A stretch of DNA of 64,000 nucleotides from an uncultured Roseobacter sp. (GTDB lineage Bacteria > Pseudomonadota > Alphaproteobacteria > Rhodobacterales > Rhodobacteraceae). How positions within the stretch are numbered: the first letter of the stretch is position 1; every line of letters starts with the position of its first letter. Under the pieces are notes generated by a model. The model saw only the letters and a program-made list of their open reading frames with translations, did not search any database and was not told the DNA's origin. The stretch is from NCBI RefSeq assembly GCF_947495025.1, contig NZ_CANLXG010000003.1:124001-188000 (forward strand). The letters are read 5' to 3'. The position numbers were made by a program, and so were the translations under genes. Of the stretch, positions 35,249 to 44,824 are shown piece after piece.

Positions 35249-36758
35249 GGGCCGCTCGCGATTCAGGCGCCACATTGAGCGCAGCGGCAATGATATTCTC
35301 TGGTGTCAGGTCATCGCCATTCAGCGAGGCGATAATCTCGCCGTCAAAGAACACGTGGGTCTCGTCGCAGAGCTGGATCAGTTCTTCATAGTCCGTGCTC
35401 AGCAGGACAATTGCCGTGCCCTGATCAGCCAGCTGGCGCAGCATCGCGTAAATCTGGGTCTTGGTTTTAACATCGATGCCGCGTGTCGGATCGGCCAGCA
35501 GCAGACAGCGTGGCTTGAGCGCCAGCCATTTAGCCAGCACAACTTTCTGCTGATTTCCGCCAGAAAGGGACGACACCGGCAGATCGAGCCCGCCATGCCT
35601 GAGAGCAAGCTGCTCAAGCGAGCTGGCGTAAAGCGCTCCGTCCCCGGCATCCAGATCCGGGCGTCCCAGTGCCGCGAGCGCAAGGTTCTCGCGTATACTC
35701 TGATCCAGGATCAGGCCTTCGGTCTTGCGGTCCTCCGGAATATAGGCGAGGCCAACCTCCTGCTGTTTTGCCTGCTTCGGGCTGTTGATGTCCGTCGATG
35801 CGCCGCCAATGGCAGTGGTGCCCTCAGCTTTGCGCAGCAGACCAAAGAGCCCCATCAGAAACGCGCCCTGTCCCTGCCCGTCCAGCCCGCCCAGTCCAAC
35901 GATCTGTCCGCGGCGCACGGTCAGATCAATATCGCGCACCCGTCCGTCCCAGGAAAAATTGCGAACATCCAGAACGACCTCCGCATCACTCCCGACAGGG
36001 ATTTTTGCAGGGAACAGTTCCTCAATCTTCTGACCGACCATCATGTTGATGATCTCTTTGTAATCATACGCACCCTTCATGAAGGTTTCCACGCGCCGAC
36101 CATTGCGGAAGACCGACACCCGGTCCGCCAGTGCCTCAATTTCGTGGAAGCGATGAGAGATAAACAGGATGGCGATGCCATTGTCGCGTTCTTCCCGCAC
36201 AAGCCCGAACACCCGTTCCACCACCGATGCGCTGAGTGCCGAGGTTGCCTCGTCAAGTATCAGAAGCCGTGGTCGCTTCATGATCGCCTTGGCAATCTCA
36301 ACCTGCTGGCGCTGCGGCAGCGTCAGGTCCGACACCCGTGCGCCCATGCGTATCTGTGCGCCGTCTATCCGGGCAAGTACATCCTGCGCCCTGGCCAGAC
36401 TGTCACCGCTGAGCCATCCGATCCCCGCACCCGGGGACCCCAGAAGCAAATTCTCCCGGACGGTCAGATCCGGCACCAGCGACAGTTCCTGGAACATGCA
36501 TACGAGCCCGTGATTCAGGGCCGCCCGGGGGCTGTTCAGTAAAACGTCCCGCCCGTCCACACGCAGTTGTCCGTGCGTTGGCTGCAGCACACCGGCGATC
36601 AGTTTCATCAGCGTTGATTTTCCGGCGCCGTTCTCGCCAAGAACCGCGTGAACCTCGCCTGCGTTGCACTGGAAATCAACACCGTCGAGCGCCCGTGTCG
36701 CTCCGAAATGCATGGAGATCCCCCGCATCTCAAGCAAGGGTGCCGTATTGTCTGACAT
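35241..36758 (-). CDS. Sugar ABC transporter ATP-binding protein, RbsA type (two ABC domains)
   Basis: A 505-residue fused ATPase. The first domain has Walker A GENGAGKST (41-49), signature LTLPQRQQVEIAKAI and Walker B LILDEATS. The second has a degenerate Walker A (GLDGQGQG), as is usual in RbsA, and signature LSGGNQQKVVLAKWL with LLADPTRGID. The ATG at 36758 follows the open frame 12 codons in and starts the conserved sequence. It lies 76 bp after the binding-protein gene. Confidence 0.92.
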   Translation of the reverse strand: MSDNTAPLLEMRGISMHFGATRALDGVDFQCNAGEVHAVLGENGAGKSTLMKLIAGVLQPTHGQLRVDGRDVLLNSPRAALNHGLVCMFQELSLVPDLTVRENLLLGSPGAGIGWLSGDSLARAQDVLARIDGAQIRMGARVSDLTLPQRQQVEIAKAIMKRPRLLILDEATSALSASVVERVFGLVREERDNGIAILFISHRFHEIEALADRVSVFRNGRRVETFMKGAYDYKEIINMMVGQKIEELFPAKIPVGSDAEVVLDVRNFSWDGRVRDIDLTVRRGQIVGLGGLDGQGQGAFLMGLFGLLRKAEGTTAIGGASTDINSPKQAKQQEVGLAYIPEDRKTEGLILDQSIRENLALAALGRPDLDAGDGALYASSLEQLALRHGGLDLPVSSLSGGNQQKVVLAKWLALKPRCLLLADPTRGIDVKTKTQIYAMLRQLADQGTAIVLLSTDYEELIQLCDETHVFFDGEIIASLNGDDLTPENIIAAALNVAPESRAAHG

Positions 36759-36834
36759 GATGACCACTTTCGAGAAGATGCAGCGGCACGACACCTGCCG
36801 TGCCGCTGCGGGTCAGGTAGAAGGTTCCCGTTGC

Positions 36835-37914
36835 TCAGGTGTTGTCGGGCGACTGGCCCAACAGCTCTTCAGGTGTGAAGGGCGCAAAGCACTCGGCATA
36901 ACCTGTTCCGGTGTTGAAAGACTTCGGAAGGTCCGGAAAATAGTTCACACCAGCCTCCAGCTCGTCAGATTTTACCTGCGGGATTGGCAGATAGACGGTT
37001 TGTGGCAGTTCGTTTCCTTCCAGCAGAGCCACAGCCGCTTCGAGCGCGATGGCCGACATAGCAGGCGCCTGGCTGGCCGAAATGCCCGGAATGTCCAGCT
37101 CGCTCATCAGCATACGCACGCCGTTCTCGCCGTCGACACCCATCGGAACAATGGGGTGGCCTGCAGATTGCATTGCGTTGATCGAACCCGCCGATCCGTG
37201 CTGTGACACAACAGCATCGAATTCACCATGCGTCGCAAGAGCGTCCGCAACCACCTTCTGGCTCGTCCCGGTATCCCAGTTGCCGACAACCTCTACGATC
37301 TCAAGGCCATCGACCTGTTCCAGGACACTCATCATACCAAGACGACGATCACGGTCCGTCGCATTGCCGGGCAAACCGTTGACCATCAGAATCTTGTCGG
37401 CCTCGCCGCCGAGGATGTCCATGACCGTGCGGGCCTTGAGCGCGCCCAGGTCCTTCTGGCTTTCATTGATCTGAACCACTTTGTCAGTATCGAGCACGTT
37501 GTCGAAAGGTACCAGAACGGTGCCGGCGCGTTCGGCACGACGGATGACCGGCTCAAACGCTGTCGGGTTCACCGCAATAAACGTGATCGCGTCGTAACCC
37601 GCAGCTATGAAGTTATCGATGGCCGCGATCTGCGCTGCGCTGTCATTGCCAACCGACACTACGGTAAATTCGTCAATCTTGCCCGCATTCTCCGGTCTGG
37701 CGGCCCACGCCTTGGCCGACTGGATCGCCTGAATGCGCCAGTCGTTTCCGGCAAATCCATTGACGAAGGCAAGTTTGTACGGGCCTTCCTTTGCGTCATA
37801 GGAAACGGACGATGTTCCAGGCGCCGGAGCAAAACATTCCGGACGATAGGTATCTGCAAATGCGACGCCTGCAGACGCCACGAAGATGGCCGAGCTGAGT
37901 AGCAGTTTCTTCAT
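36835..37914 (-). CDS. Sugar ABC transporter periplasmic substrate-binding protein (Peripla_BP_4)
   Basis: A 359-residue RbsB-like binding protein with a cleavable signal peptide (1-20, AFA-DT). The type I fold begins YKLAFVNGFAGNDWRIQAI. Conserved interior features include NFIAAGYDAITFIAVNP and a hinge segment with VNGLPGNATDRDR. AGGAGG precedes the ATG at 37914. It is the first gene of the operon, directly downstream of two palindromic operators. Its ligand is not evident; downstream enzymes point to a sugar acid or lactone. Confidence 0.9.
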   Translation of the reverse strand: MKKLLLSSAIFVASAGVAFADTYRPECFAPAPGTSSVSYDAKEGPYKLAFVNGFAGNDWRIQAIQSAKAWAARPENAGKIDEFTVVSVGNDSAAQIAAIDNFIAAGYDAITFIAVNPTAFEPVIRRAERAGTVLVPFDNVLDTDKVVQINESQKDLGALKARTVMDILGGEADKILMVNGLPGNATDRDRRLGMMSVLEQVDGLEIVEVVGNWDTGTSQKVVADALATHGEFDAVVSQHGSAGSINAMQSAGHPIVPMGVDGENGVRMLMSELDIPGISASQAPAMSAIALEAAVALLEGNELPQTVYLPIPQVKSDELEAGVNYFPDLPKSFNTGTGYAECFAPFTPEELLGQSPDNT

Positions 37915-37970
37915 TTTTCCTCCCAGGCGGTCACACCGCCACCCTGTAAATTCATTTGATGCGCGACGTA

Positions 37971-37984
37971 TGTTTACGTAAACA
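37971..37984. promoter_or_regulatory. LacI-family operator O1
   Basis: TGTTTACGTAAACA is a perfect 14-bp palindrome with a central CG pair, typical of LacI-family sites. It lies 57 bp upstream of the binding-protein start, in the promoter region shared with the divergent lacI-type gene. Confidence 0.85.
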
Positions 37985-38001
37985 CATTGCACTGAACGTA
38001 A

Positions 38002-38017
38002 ATGTTTACGTAAACAT
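38002..38017. promoter_or_regulatory. LacI-family operator O2
   Basis: ATGTTTACGTAAACAT is a perfect 16-bp palindrome that repeats O1. The two centres are 32 bp apart, about three helical turns, so repressor dimers would bind on the same face. It ends 33 bp before the lacI-type start codon, consistent with autoregulation. Confidence 0.88.
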
Positions 38018-38050
38018 ACGTCAAGCAATGAATCGGAAGACACACCCGAA

Positions 38051-39073
38051 ATGGCAAGACGGCGATCACCGGACGCGAACAGGGCACTGCCCACGATGCA
38101 TGATGTGGCCCGTGAAGCGGGCGTCAGCCAGATGACGGTTTCGCGCGTGATGCGCAGTGCGGGTTACATTTCAAAAGATGTGAGAAAAGAAGTGGTTACC
38201 GCGGCCAGAAAGATCGGATACGTGCACAACCGACTGGCCGGAGGAAACGCATCCTATGACAACCCGATAGTCGGTGTCGTAGTACCGACGATGCAGAACC
38301 GCGTGTTCACAGAAGTATTGTCCGGAATCAATGACGCACTCGATGAAAGCGGCCTCAGACCGGTTTTCGGGGTATCCGAATATTCACCGGAGACGGAAGA
38401 GGATCTTGTTTTTGACCTCTTGTCCTGGCGCCCGCGTGGTCTGATTCTGCCAGGTCTGGAGCACACAGACTCACTGCGGAAGATCATCGCCCAGACCGGT
38501 GTACGCGTCGCGGAAATCATGGACACCGATGGTGATCCTATCTCTGCCTGTTTCGGGTTTTCCCAGATCAGGGCCGGTCAGGAAATGGCCCGGCACCTTA
38601 TTGAACGCGGGCACCGGACGTTTGGCTATGTGGGCAGTCAGGGCGGGCTGGATCTGCGCGCAACCAAACGCTTTGAGGCTTTCGCAAAAGTCATCAGAGA
38701 AGCCGGTGCGCAGATAGTTGCAACTGAAACGTCCGAGGACGCCTCCTCCATGGAAGTCGGGCGCACGATCACCAACCGTATTCTGCAACGGGACGGGCGG
38801 CCAGATGCGATCTACTTTGCAAACGATGATATGGCCGCTGGCGGACTGATGCACTGTCTTGCCGAAGGGATTTCCACGCCGGACGAGATAGCTCTGGCGG
38901 GTTTCAATGGTCTCGCGTTTTTGTCCGCGTTGCCCAGACTGGTGACAACGACGGTGACACCGCGCTACGACATCGGTCTTGCTGCCGCGCGCTGGCTCAT
39001 GGAGCCGGAGGATCATCCGGGCGTGAACAGAGTAGAAATTCCAGCCCGGTTGCGGATCGGACAAACAACGTGA
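38051..39073 (+). CDS. LacI-family transcriptional regulator of the sugar-acid operon
   Basis: A 340-residue repressor with an N-terminal helix-turn-helix (MHDVAREAGVSQMTVSRVMR, about 16-35) and hinge helix (VHNRLAGG). A periplasmic-binding-protein-like effector domain follows (IVGVVVPTMQNRVFTEVLSG ... LAGFNGLAFLSALPRLVTT). It is divergent from the transporter operon, and the twin palindromes lie between. The inducer is probably the transported substrate or a catabolite. Start ATG 38051; a start at the inner Met16 would still keep the whole helix-turn-helix. Confidence 0.93.
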   Translation: MARRRSPDANRALPTMHDVAREAGVSQMTVSRVMRSAGYISKDVRKEVVTAARKIGYVHNRLAGGNASYDNPIVGVVVPTMQNRVFTEVLSGINDALDESGLRPVFGVSEYSPETEEDLVFDLLSWRPRGLILPGLEHTDSLRKIIAQTGVRVAEIMDTDGDPISACFGFSQIRAGQEMARHLIERGHRTFGYVGSQGGLDLRATKRFEAFAKVIREAGAQIVATETSEDASSMEVGRTITNRILQRDGRPDAIYFANDDMAAGGLMHCLAEGISTPDEIALAGFNGLAFLSALPRLVTTTVTPRYDIGLAAARWLMEPEDHPGVNRVEIPARLRIGQTT

Positions 39074-39471
39074 ACACGACATCTTTGCAATATCTGAAAT
39101 GACCCCTGTTTCGCGCACCCTTTTGCCAGCGCATTAACCCTTCTTCGCAAGCTCTGAAGAACGATATTCGGCAAAGCTCCCTGACTTCAGCTTTCATCAA
39201 CGTGGAAGCCATCAATGGTCTGGTGCATTGATGTCAGAAGGCTCCACACAGGATGTGAAGCCAGTGTGCAGCAAAGGCCATTGCCGCCTCACACAACTGC
39301 TGACGTCACGCGCGGGTTCAGCATGCCAACCAACGCGACCTGCCGGCTCCGGCCGGGTTCGTCACTGCGGAATCGGTCACCGCGCTGTGGCCGGTTTCAG
39401 TGATCAGATTTTATCGCGCCGCACCTTTTTCCGCGAAACCGATTGCAGAGCCATTGGCAGGTGTGAGGTTT
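39074..39471. other. Intergenic region between the LacI gene and the MFS gene
   Basis: Short frames occur on both strands, but none has recognisable protein sequence or a convincing start signal. It would hold the 3' ends of two converging transcripts (LacI on plus, MFS on minus). No clear terminator hairpin with a T-run was seen. Confidence 0.35.
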
Positions 39472-40656
39472 CTACTGACCCGTCGCAAGTTGCCTGCTGA
39501 CAGTGACACTGCACAGCGCCGCCACCAGACACAGGAGGCACACCACCACACCTGCGGCGGCGAGCTGCGTGTCCGCCAGAACAGCGACCGTCACGATGCC
39601 CCCAAGCCGTGCAAACGTAATGTCCAGGCTCGTGGATACCGCGCTCATGCCTTCCGGCGCGAACCTGAGGATCAGCTGAGTAGACGGAGCATTGCTGCAG
39701 GCCAGACCAGAGCCAACCAGCACCGCAGACATTACTAGGAGAAACAGGTTGTCGGTATAGAACAGGAGCGGCAGAGCAGTCGCAATAAGCAGCGGCGCGG
39801 CGAGCATCACAGTCCGGATATGAGGCTTGTCGACGAGATTTCGCAACAGAGTACTTGAGCCCGAGAATGTCAGCCACATGACCGACAGCAGAAAGCCTAC
39901 GCTCGCCGCCTCCACCTCATTTCCCGACAGCCAGACTGGCAGACGAAAAAGAAAGTAGGTGATCGATCCGTATGTACAGAAAACATAGATGAACGTTAAC
40001 CACAGATTCCGGGCCCGAAACAGCCTGGCATAGTCCATTTTGGCACGGGTTTGCCGTGCCGGCCCGTCAGCCATCGCATAACCGATGAGAATTGCCACGG
40101 CGAGAACTGCAATCACAGCATTCAGAATGAATGCCAGACGCCAGTTACTGCCATCAAGGAATGTAGCATAAATCAAAGGCGCAAATGCGGCGACATACCC
40201 GGCGATGCTGCCCCAGACAATCAGCATACGCCCGGGTCTGTGCGGGGACGCACGCGTCAGCAACAGTGGGATCAGCGGAGAGAATATGCCGCCCCCCAGG
40301 CCCTGCAACACCCGGCCGGCGATGAGCGCCTCGAAACTGTCTGACGCAGCAACAAGCAGCGACCCGGCAGCAAACAGCGCCACACCGCAGCCAAACACCT
40401 TTCGCGTACCGAGAGTATCGCCGCACCATCCGCCCAGCAGGACGCCGAGGGCAACAGCGATACCATAGGAATTAAACACCCATGCCAGATCAGCAACCGA
40501 CAGGCCGAACTGATCCCGGATAGCAGGCAGCAGAAGCGGCACAAGCGTAAGCTCCATCACAAAAGCAATGTTTGCCGCGATCGGGCCAACGATCGCGGTT
40601 GGCGATGAAACGGCGACTGCCGGGCTTCTGCCTATTTCCGGTGTGTGTGAACCCAT
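39472..40656 (-). CDS. MFS transporter
   Basis: A 394-residue inner-membrane protein with about twelve hydrophobic helices. The MFS loop 2-3 signature is GGWCGDTLGTRKVFGCG near 75-91. The first half contains VLQGLGGGIFSPLIPLLL, like members of the drug:H+ antiporter group. The substrate is unknown; efflux is more likely than uptake on family grounds. It starts 16 bp after a gene of unknown function on the same strand, with which it likely forms an operon. Confidence 0.88.
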   Translation of the reverse strand: MGSHTPEIGRSPAVAVSSPTAIVGPIAANIAFVMELTLVPLLLPAIRDQFGLSVADLAWVFNSYGIAVALGVLLGGWCGDTLGTRKVFGCGVALFAAGSLLVAASDSFEALIAGRVLQGLGGGIFSPLIPLLLTRASPHRPGRMLIVWGSIAGYVAAFAPLIYATFLDGSNWRLAFILNAVIAVLAVAILIGYAMADGPARQTRAKMDYARLFRARNLWLTFIYVFCTYGSITYFLFRLPVWLSGNEVEAASVGFLLSVMWLTFSGSSTLLRNLVDKPHIRTVMLAAPLLIATALPLLFYTDNLFLLVMSAVLVGSGLACSNAPSTQLILRFAPEGMSAVSTSLDITFARLGGIVTVAVLADTQLAAAGVVVCLLCLVAALCSVTVSRQLATGQ

Positions 40657-40672
40657 CGCCCCCTGCCGTCCG

Positions 40673-41458
40673 TCAGATTATTGCTCTGGCATCAAGAACA
40701 CCGCTGACGTCCGTCCCGCCATTGGTTCTGACGGCGGAAACACCGGCTGGTCGCTGCAGGTTGAGCGGCTCCCGGCCGACCAGATTGGCCATGTCGTTGG
40801 CCCCCATCCAGATCAGGTAGTCTTCCTCGGTGACCTGCATATCAGGGCCCAGCCACCGGCCAGGTTCACAGTGATTATAGCCGTATCTGAGATGTGCACC
40901 TTTGGCCCCCAGCTGCTTTGGAACGAAGGCAAAAACAAAAGAGGGGGTCCAGGCACCGACCATGACTTCAAGCAGAACACGCGACAAGAGCGCTGTAGCA
41001 CCCTGGCTGCGCGGGCCGCCAAGGCCGCGTGCTCGCAGCCAGAAGTCGCCCTGATAACAGACTTTGCCTGTGATAATCCGCAAAGCTTCCGGCCCGGAGT
41101 AAAATGTCTGGTCAGGATCGGGTGTGGTGTCGGGGGTAATATACTTGTGCCGGTGATCATGCAGGTGTGTTGCAAGCGTCGTACCGGTCAGATCCAGGAG
41201 GCGTACCGCCTGCGTGTGGATCAACTCACCGTTCGGGTTGAACCCGCAGATCCAGAACCCGTTTCCGCGATCAATATAGGAACTGGCGACATCAAACATC
41301 GGATAGATCGCGCCCCGGTCTTTCTGCTGGCTGCGAAGCGCACGGTAACGTGCAAAATCGTCACCGATCTCGATTGTGATACCTGAGGCTTCAAGGTCCT
41401 GCATAATGCCGGACAGTTGTTTCGTCAGCTCAAACAGCCTGCTCGGTAAAATACCCAT
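40673..41458 (-). CDS. Conserved-looking protein of unknown function next to an MFS transporter
   Basis: A 261-residue soluble protein without signal peptide or membrane segments. I do not recognise the family. Distinct features are an Arg-rich N-terminal part (FARYRALRSQQKDRG), THLHDHRHKYI with clustered His, and a central FYSGPEALRIITGKVCYQGDFWL. Near the C-terminus are YGYNHCEPG and EEDYLIWMGANDMANLVGR. The ATG at 41458 follows GAGGG by about nine bases. Its close coupling to the MFS gene suggests that they handle the same compound. It could be an acyltransferase-like fold, but that is a guess. Confidence 0.7.
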   Translation of the reverse strand: MGILPSRLFELTKQLSGIMQDLEASGITIEIGDDFARYRALRSQQKDRGAIYPMFDVASSYIDRGNGFWICGFNPNGELIHTQAVRLLDLTGTTLATHLHDHRHKYITPDTTPDPDQTFYSGPEALRIITGKVCYQGDFWLRARGLGGPRSQGATALLSRVLLEVMVGAWTPSFVFAFVPKQLGAKGAHLRYGYNHCEPGRWLGPDMQVTEEDYLIWMGANDMANLVGREPLNLQRPAGVSAVRTNGGTDVSGVLDARAII

Positions 41459-42147
41459 CAAGCTTACCCTCTCTACTCGGAAAAATACTTATCCAGTCTA
41501 CCCGCTCGACCCGCCGGAGAGTGCAGGCTCCCATCATTTGGTTAATGATGTGTTAGCCACCTTTCCGTTCTGGCAAGATTCCGCGTCGGTTGCTGCCTTG
41601 TGTGGCCGTCATGCCATAAATGTGGAAGTAACAGAGAACAGCCCTGAATCCTCTCTGGCGGAGATAGCGCTTGGCGCCGGTTCAGAAGCAGCGCCTCCAC
41701 GGAATCTGACCGGATACGACCCGGGTAGCCGAGGACATCCCGCCATGTGCTTCCAGCAGCTTTGTGAGCCAGTGTGTTCAGAGCCCTATCGGGTCCGGGT
41801 CTCACAGCGCGGTATGTTCCGACCTTCCGTCTTGCCGGTACACCTGCGGGTACCGCGTGTGGTTCAATAAGTTTGACGTTGCGGCGAACTGCCCGAAAAG
41901 GCGGCCGGATTATGAAATACTGTTAAAAGTGAAGCGATCTCGGACAGAGTGACGCATTTCACCTAGTGCACTGTTTTCATTTAGCTATATTGAATTCCAG
42001 GTCTTGAGGCGATCACATGGCTCAGGGCGTTTCTGCCCTCGTACCCGCCTGAGCGCAGCAAAATAAGGCAACACAGAGGCAGCGGGCCGAGCGTTGCCAC
42101 AGAACCGCCCGACCAGCCACGGATAGTGTCCTGCGAAAGGGAGTATC
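41459..42147. other. Intergenic region without a supported gene
   Basis: A plus-strand frame from about 41500 to 41870 reads as protein-like sequence (for example VRVSQRGMFRPSVLPVHLRVPR) but has no credible start signal and overlaps the start of the previous gene if extended. It may be a decayed gene. The part from 41880 to 42000 is AT-richer. Nothing else is recognisable. Confidence 0.35.
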
Positions 42148-42414
42148 ATGAGTATTCACACGTTGTTTGACGATTCGGTGCTGGTGTCCTGTCCGCCTGC
42201 GGGTGCGGTTAACGTGCTTATAGGTGAGGCAATTGAGGGACCCGGGGGACGATGGATACCCTGCGCGTCCGCGATTGCTGATGGTGCCTTTGTGTCGTGC
42301 GTCTATGAGATCGGCCCAGGGCGGCGACAGGTCTGCTCTGCCGCACCGCCGACATATTGCGCTGACGAGGCTCTCGACCGCGCCGTGCACCTCGCCGAGA
42401 CAGCTGCCGCCTGA
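42148..42414 (+). CDS. Small hypothetical protein
   Basis: An 88-residue frame with a reasonable ribosome-binding site (AAGGGAG before ATCATG). The product is neutral, with three Cys in the first two thirds and no signal peptide or membrane helix. No family was recognised. It stands alone between two gene-poor stretches, so it could be a real orphan gene or a chance frame. Confidence 0.45.
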   Translation: MSIHTLFDDSVLVSCPPAGAVNVLIGEAIEGPGGRWIPCASAIADGAFVSCVYEIGPGRRQVCSAAPPTYCADEALDRAVHLAETAAA

Positions 42415-42572
42415 TCCGGTAAACAGATTGTGAACTGCCCCGGCAGTTCATGTTGACGCCAGGTTTCGTGTTCGTTTCGCTGGTAGGTGATTCATTCACT
42501 TTTTTCTGGCGCAGTTTTTTCGATCAGTCTGACCGCCATAAGGTATTACACCCTTTCAGATGATCAGACTGT

Positions 42573-44459
42573 TCAGCCAGCTTGCTGAACAGATTTGGAA
42601 CTGTTTTCAACAGATCGACGCGGCCAGAAATTACCCTCATTCTCAAGCAGTTTATCCCGCAGATCGTCCTCACTCATTGGTTTGCCGAAATAAAATCCCT
42701 GCAGATAGTCGCTGCCCATGTCGCTCACAATCCGTGCGTGCTCTTCCGTTTCGACCCCTTCGGCGACCACCCGCATGCCAAGACTCTTCCCGATGCCAAT
42801 GATAGACGCGACAAGGGGTCTTGCGCTGGCGTCGTCGACAACAAGCTGTATGAAGTGCCGATCGATTTTCAGGATCGCCGGCCTGATCTCCAGAAGGCCA
42901 CGCACGGAAGCGTGCCCTGTGCCGAAGTCATCAAGCGCAATCGTCACACCCAGTTCGTCCAGTTCATCAATCGTCCAGCGCACCACGTCCCCCATCCGGT
43001 CAAGATATACTGACTCCAGAATTTCGACGGTCAGCCTGTCCGGGCTGATGCCCGAACTTTTGATGTCGTGGATGAAGGTCGGATCCGCCAGACGCGCAGC
43101 CGATACGTTGACAGCAACCCGCGGGAGGTCAACCCCGGCATCATCGAGACGCGACAACGCGCCGTGCAGGCTGGAAAAAATGTTTTCGTCGACCCGCTTT
43201 AGAATTCCCATGTTTGCCGCAGTATCCAGAAAGTGTACCGGGGCCAGGACGCCGCGCGTGGGATGGTTCCAGCGCACCAGCATTTCAGCACAGGCAATCC
43301 TGCCGGTCTGTGCATCAATCAACGGCTGAAAATATGGGATAAACTCCTGGCGTTCGCAGGCTACCAGAAGGTCAGAGGCCAGTTGTTTGGTCGCGATCGA
43401 CTGCGCATGCATCTCTTCTGTAAAGAATGACCAGCGCCCCTTGCCCTGAGATTTCGCGTGATAAAGTGCTGCATCTGAATCTGCGACCACCTGCTCAGGG
43501 TCTTCCATATTCGTCTTGGCGATCGCCACCCCGACGCTGGCACTGCAGGCCGTCGATTTACCTTCACACGAAAAAGGGGCCTGCATCCGCTGAACGATCT
43601 CATCGGCGAGGCTGCTGATATTCAAAGCACTCTTTGCCAGCGGTTTCAGGATCACAAATTCGTCGCCACCGAGGCGCGCCACCAGATCTGAGTCGGTGGT
43701 CAGTTCCTTTAGCATGCTGGCCACAGAAACAAGCAACCTGTCCCCTGCGTCATGACCCAGCGTGTCGTTTACAAATTTGAAGCGGTCCAGATCAATATAG
43801 AGGACAGCAAACTCGGTCCCGTTTTTCTTCAGGTTCTCAATCCAGGTTTTCAGTTCAACTTCAAAATGCCGTCGGTTTGATAAACCCGTCAGCGCGTCTT
43901 CGTTTGCGTCCCTTGCCACCGACTTTGCGAGTTTGTGAAGCCGCGTATTTTCCTTTTCAAGTCTGTGAACTTTCGCCACAAGGCGTTCGTAACTTTCCTG
44001 ATCGGTGACTGCAGGTCGCTCCGAACCCGATTGCCCCGATATTACGACCTGATCCTCCAGTTCAACGATGGAACAAAGCCACCAGTGATCACCGGTTTCC
44101 GCGTCAGACAGATGTGTCCATCTCATGCGCTGCCAGTAAACCTCTCCGTTCTTTCGGGTATTCAGGGTTCTTGTCGAGAAATTCTCCCAGTTCATCAGTT
44201 TTTCGATGATGAAGAGGTGAACTCCCTGCTCCACGTCCGGTCCGACAAGGATCGTGCCACGCTGGCCAACGGCTTCTGCTTCTGAATACCCCGTTATTCT
44301 GGAAAAGGCCCTGTTACACCACTGAACTTCCATGACTGCGCCGTCGTCGCCCGACGCCAGGGCGAGTACAAGGCCTTCCGCGGACTTGTCATTGATCTGA
44401 TTGAATATCTGAGCAGGTATCACGGCCACGTTCTGCTTTGTTCTCGGGAAACATCGCAT
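42573..44459 (-). CDS. PAS-GGDEF-EAL cyclic-di-GMP signalling protein (soluble)
   Basis: A 628-residue cytoplasmic protein. It has a PAS domain (about 20-135, with WCNRAFSRITGYS), a short coiled coil (about 155-180) and a GGDEF domain with an intact GGDEF at 264-268. The EAL domain follows with EMLVR at 392-396 and DDFGTGHASVRGL near 510. The allosteric I-site RxxD before GGDEF is changed to TDSD (255-258), so product inhibition is probably lost. Both catalytic domains look intact. Input signal unknown. A second protein of the same design is encoded next to it. Confidence 0.92.
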   Translation of the reverse strand: MRCFPRTKQNVAVIPAQIFNQINDKSAEGLVLALASGDDGAVMEVQWCNRAFSRITGYSEAEAVGQRGTILVGPDVEQGVHLFIIEKLMNWENFSTRTLNTRKNGEVYWQRMRWTHLSDAETGDHWWLCSIVELEDQVVISGQSGSERPAVTDQESYERLVAKVHRLEKENTRLHKLAKSVARDANEDALTGLSNRRHFEVELKTWIENLKKNGTEFAVLYIDLDRFKFVNDTLGHDAGDRLLVSVASMLKELTTDSDLVARLGGDEFVILKPLAKSALNISSLADEIVQRMQAPFSCEGKSTACSASVGVAIAKTNMEDPEQVVADSDAALYHAKSQGKGRWSFFTEEMHAQSIATKQLASDLLVACERQEFIPYFQPLIDAQTGRIACAEMLVRWNHPTRGVLAPVHFLDTAANMGILKRVDENIFSSLHGALSRLDDAGVDLPRVAVNVSAARLADPTFIHDIKSSGISPDRLTVEILESVYLDRMGDVVRWTIDELDELGVTIALDDFGTGHASVRGLLEIRPAILKIDRHFIQLVVDDASARPLVASIIGIGKSLGMRVVAEGVETEEHARIVSDMGSDYLQGFYFGKPMSEDDLRDKLLENEGNFWPRRSVENSSKSVQQAG

Positions 44460-44824
44460 CCAAACAATTAAGAACGCTTAAGTCTGCACGACGCAAACTC
44501 GGCCTTTTATTGAAAAGTCGAATGATCTGTTCCGGGCCCCGACACAGGGTTGCGGTGGCAGTGGCGCACAAACCACAAACGCTCTGCGACCCGCCGCTAA
44601 AAGGGAACCTGCTGTACAGCCGCAGGCACTGAAAACACTTCGGAAACAACTGCGTAAGACCATTCAGGCGCATGGTTCGGCGGGTCAGAGAGCATTTTTG
44701 CCTATTGTCCGCCAGAGAGGTCATCGATACGCGCGCGACGTCAGGATGAAGGCTGCTGCTTCGGATGCGGTCGAGATATGTCGTTGAGAAAAGCGGCCAG
44801 AACCTGCGGAAAACTGCAGGTGGT
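44460..44824. other. Spacer between two c-di-GMP protein genes
   Basis: No gene is supported. It presumably holds the promoter of the downstream PAS-GGDEF-EAL gene and the 3' end of the upstream one. Confidence 0.35.

Noticed and set aside
39228..39500. Plus-strand 90-codon frame between the LacI and MFS genes
   Set aside because: It is Cys/Arg-rich, has no Shine-Dalgarno and no family resemblance, and overlaps the end of the MFS gene.
41500..41870. Plus-strand frame with protein-like sequence
   Set aside because: There is no start codon with a ribosome-binding site and no recognised domain; upstream extension runs into another gene. It may be a remnant.
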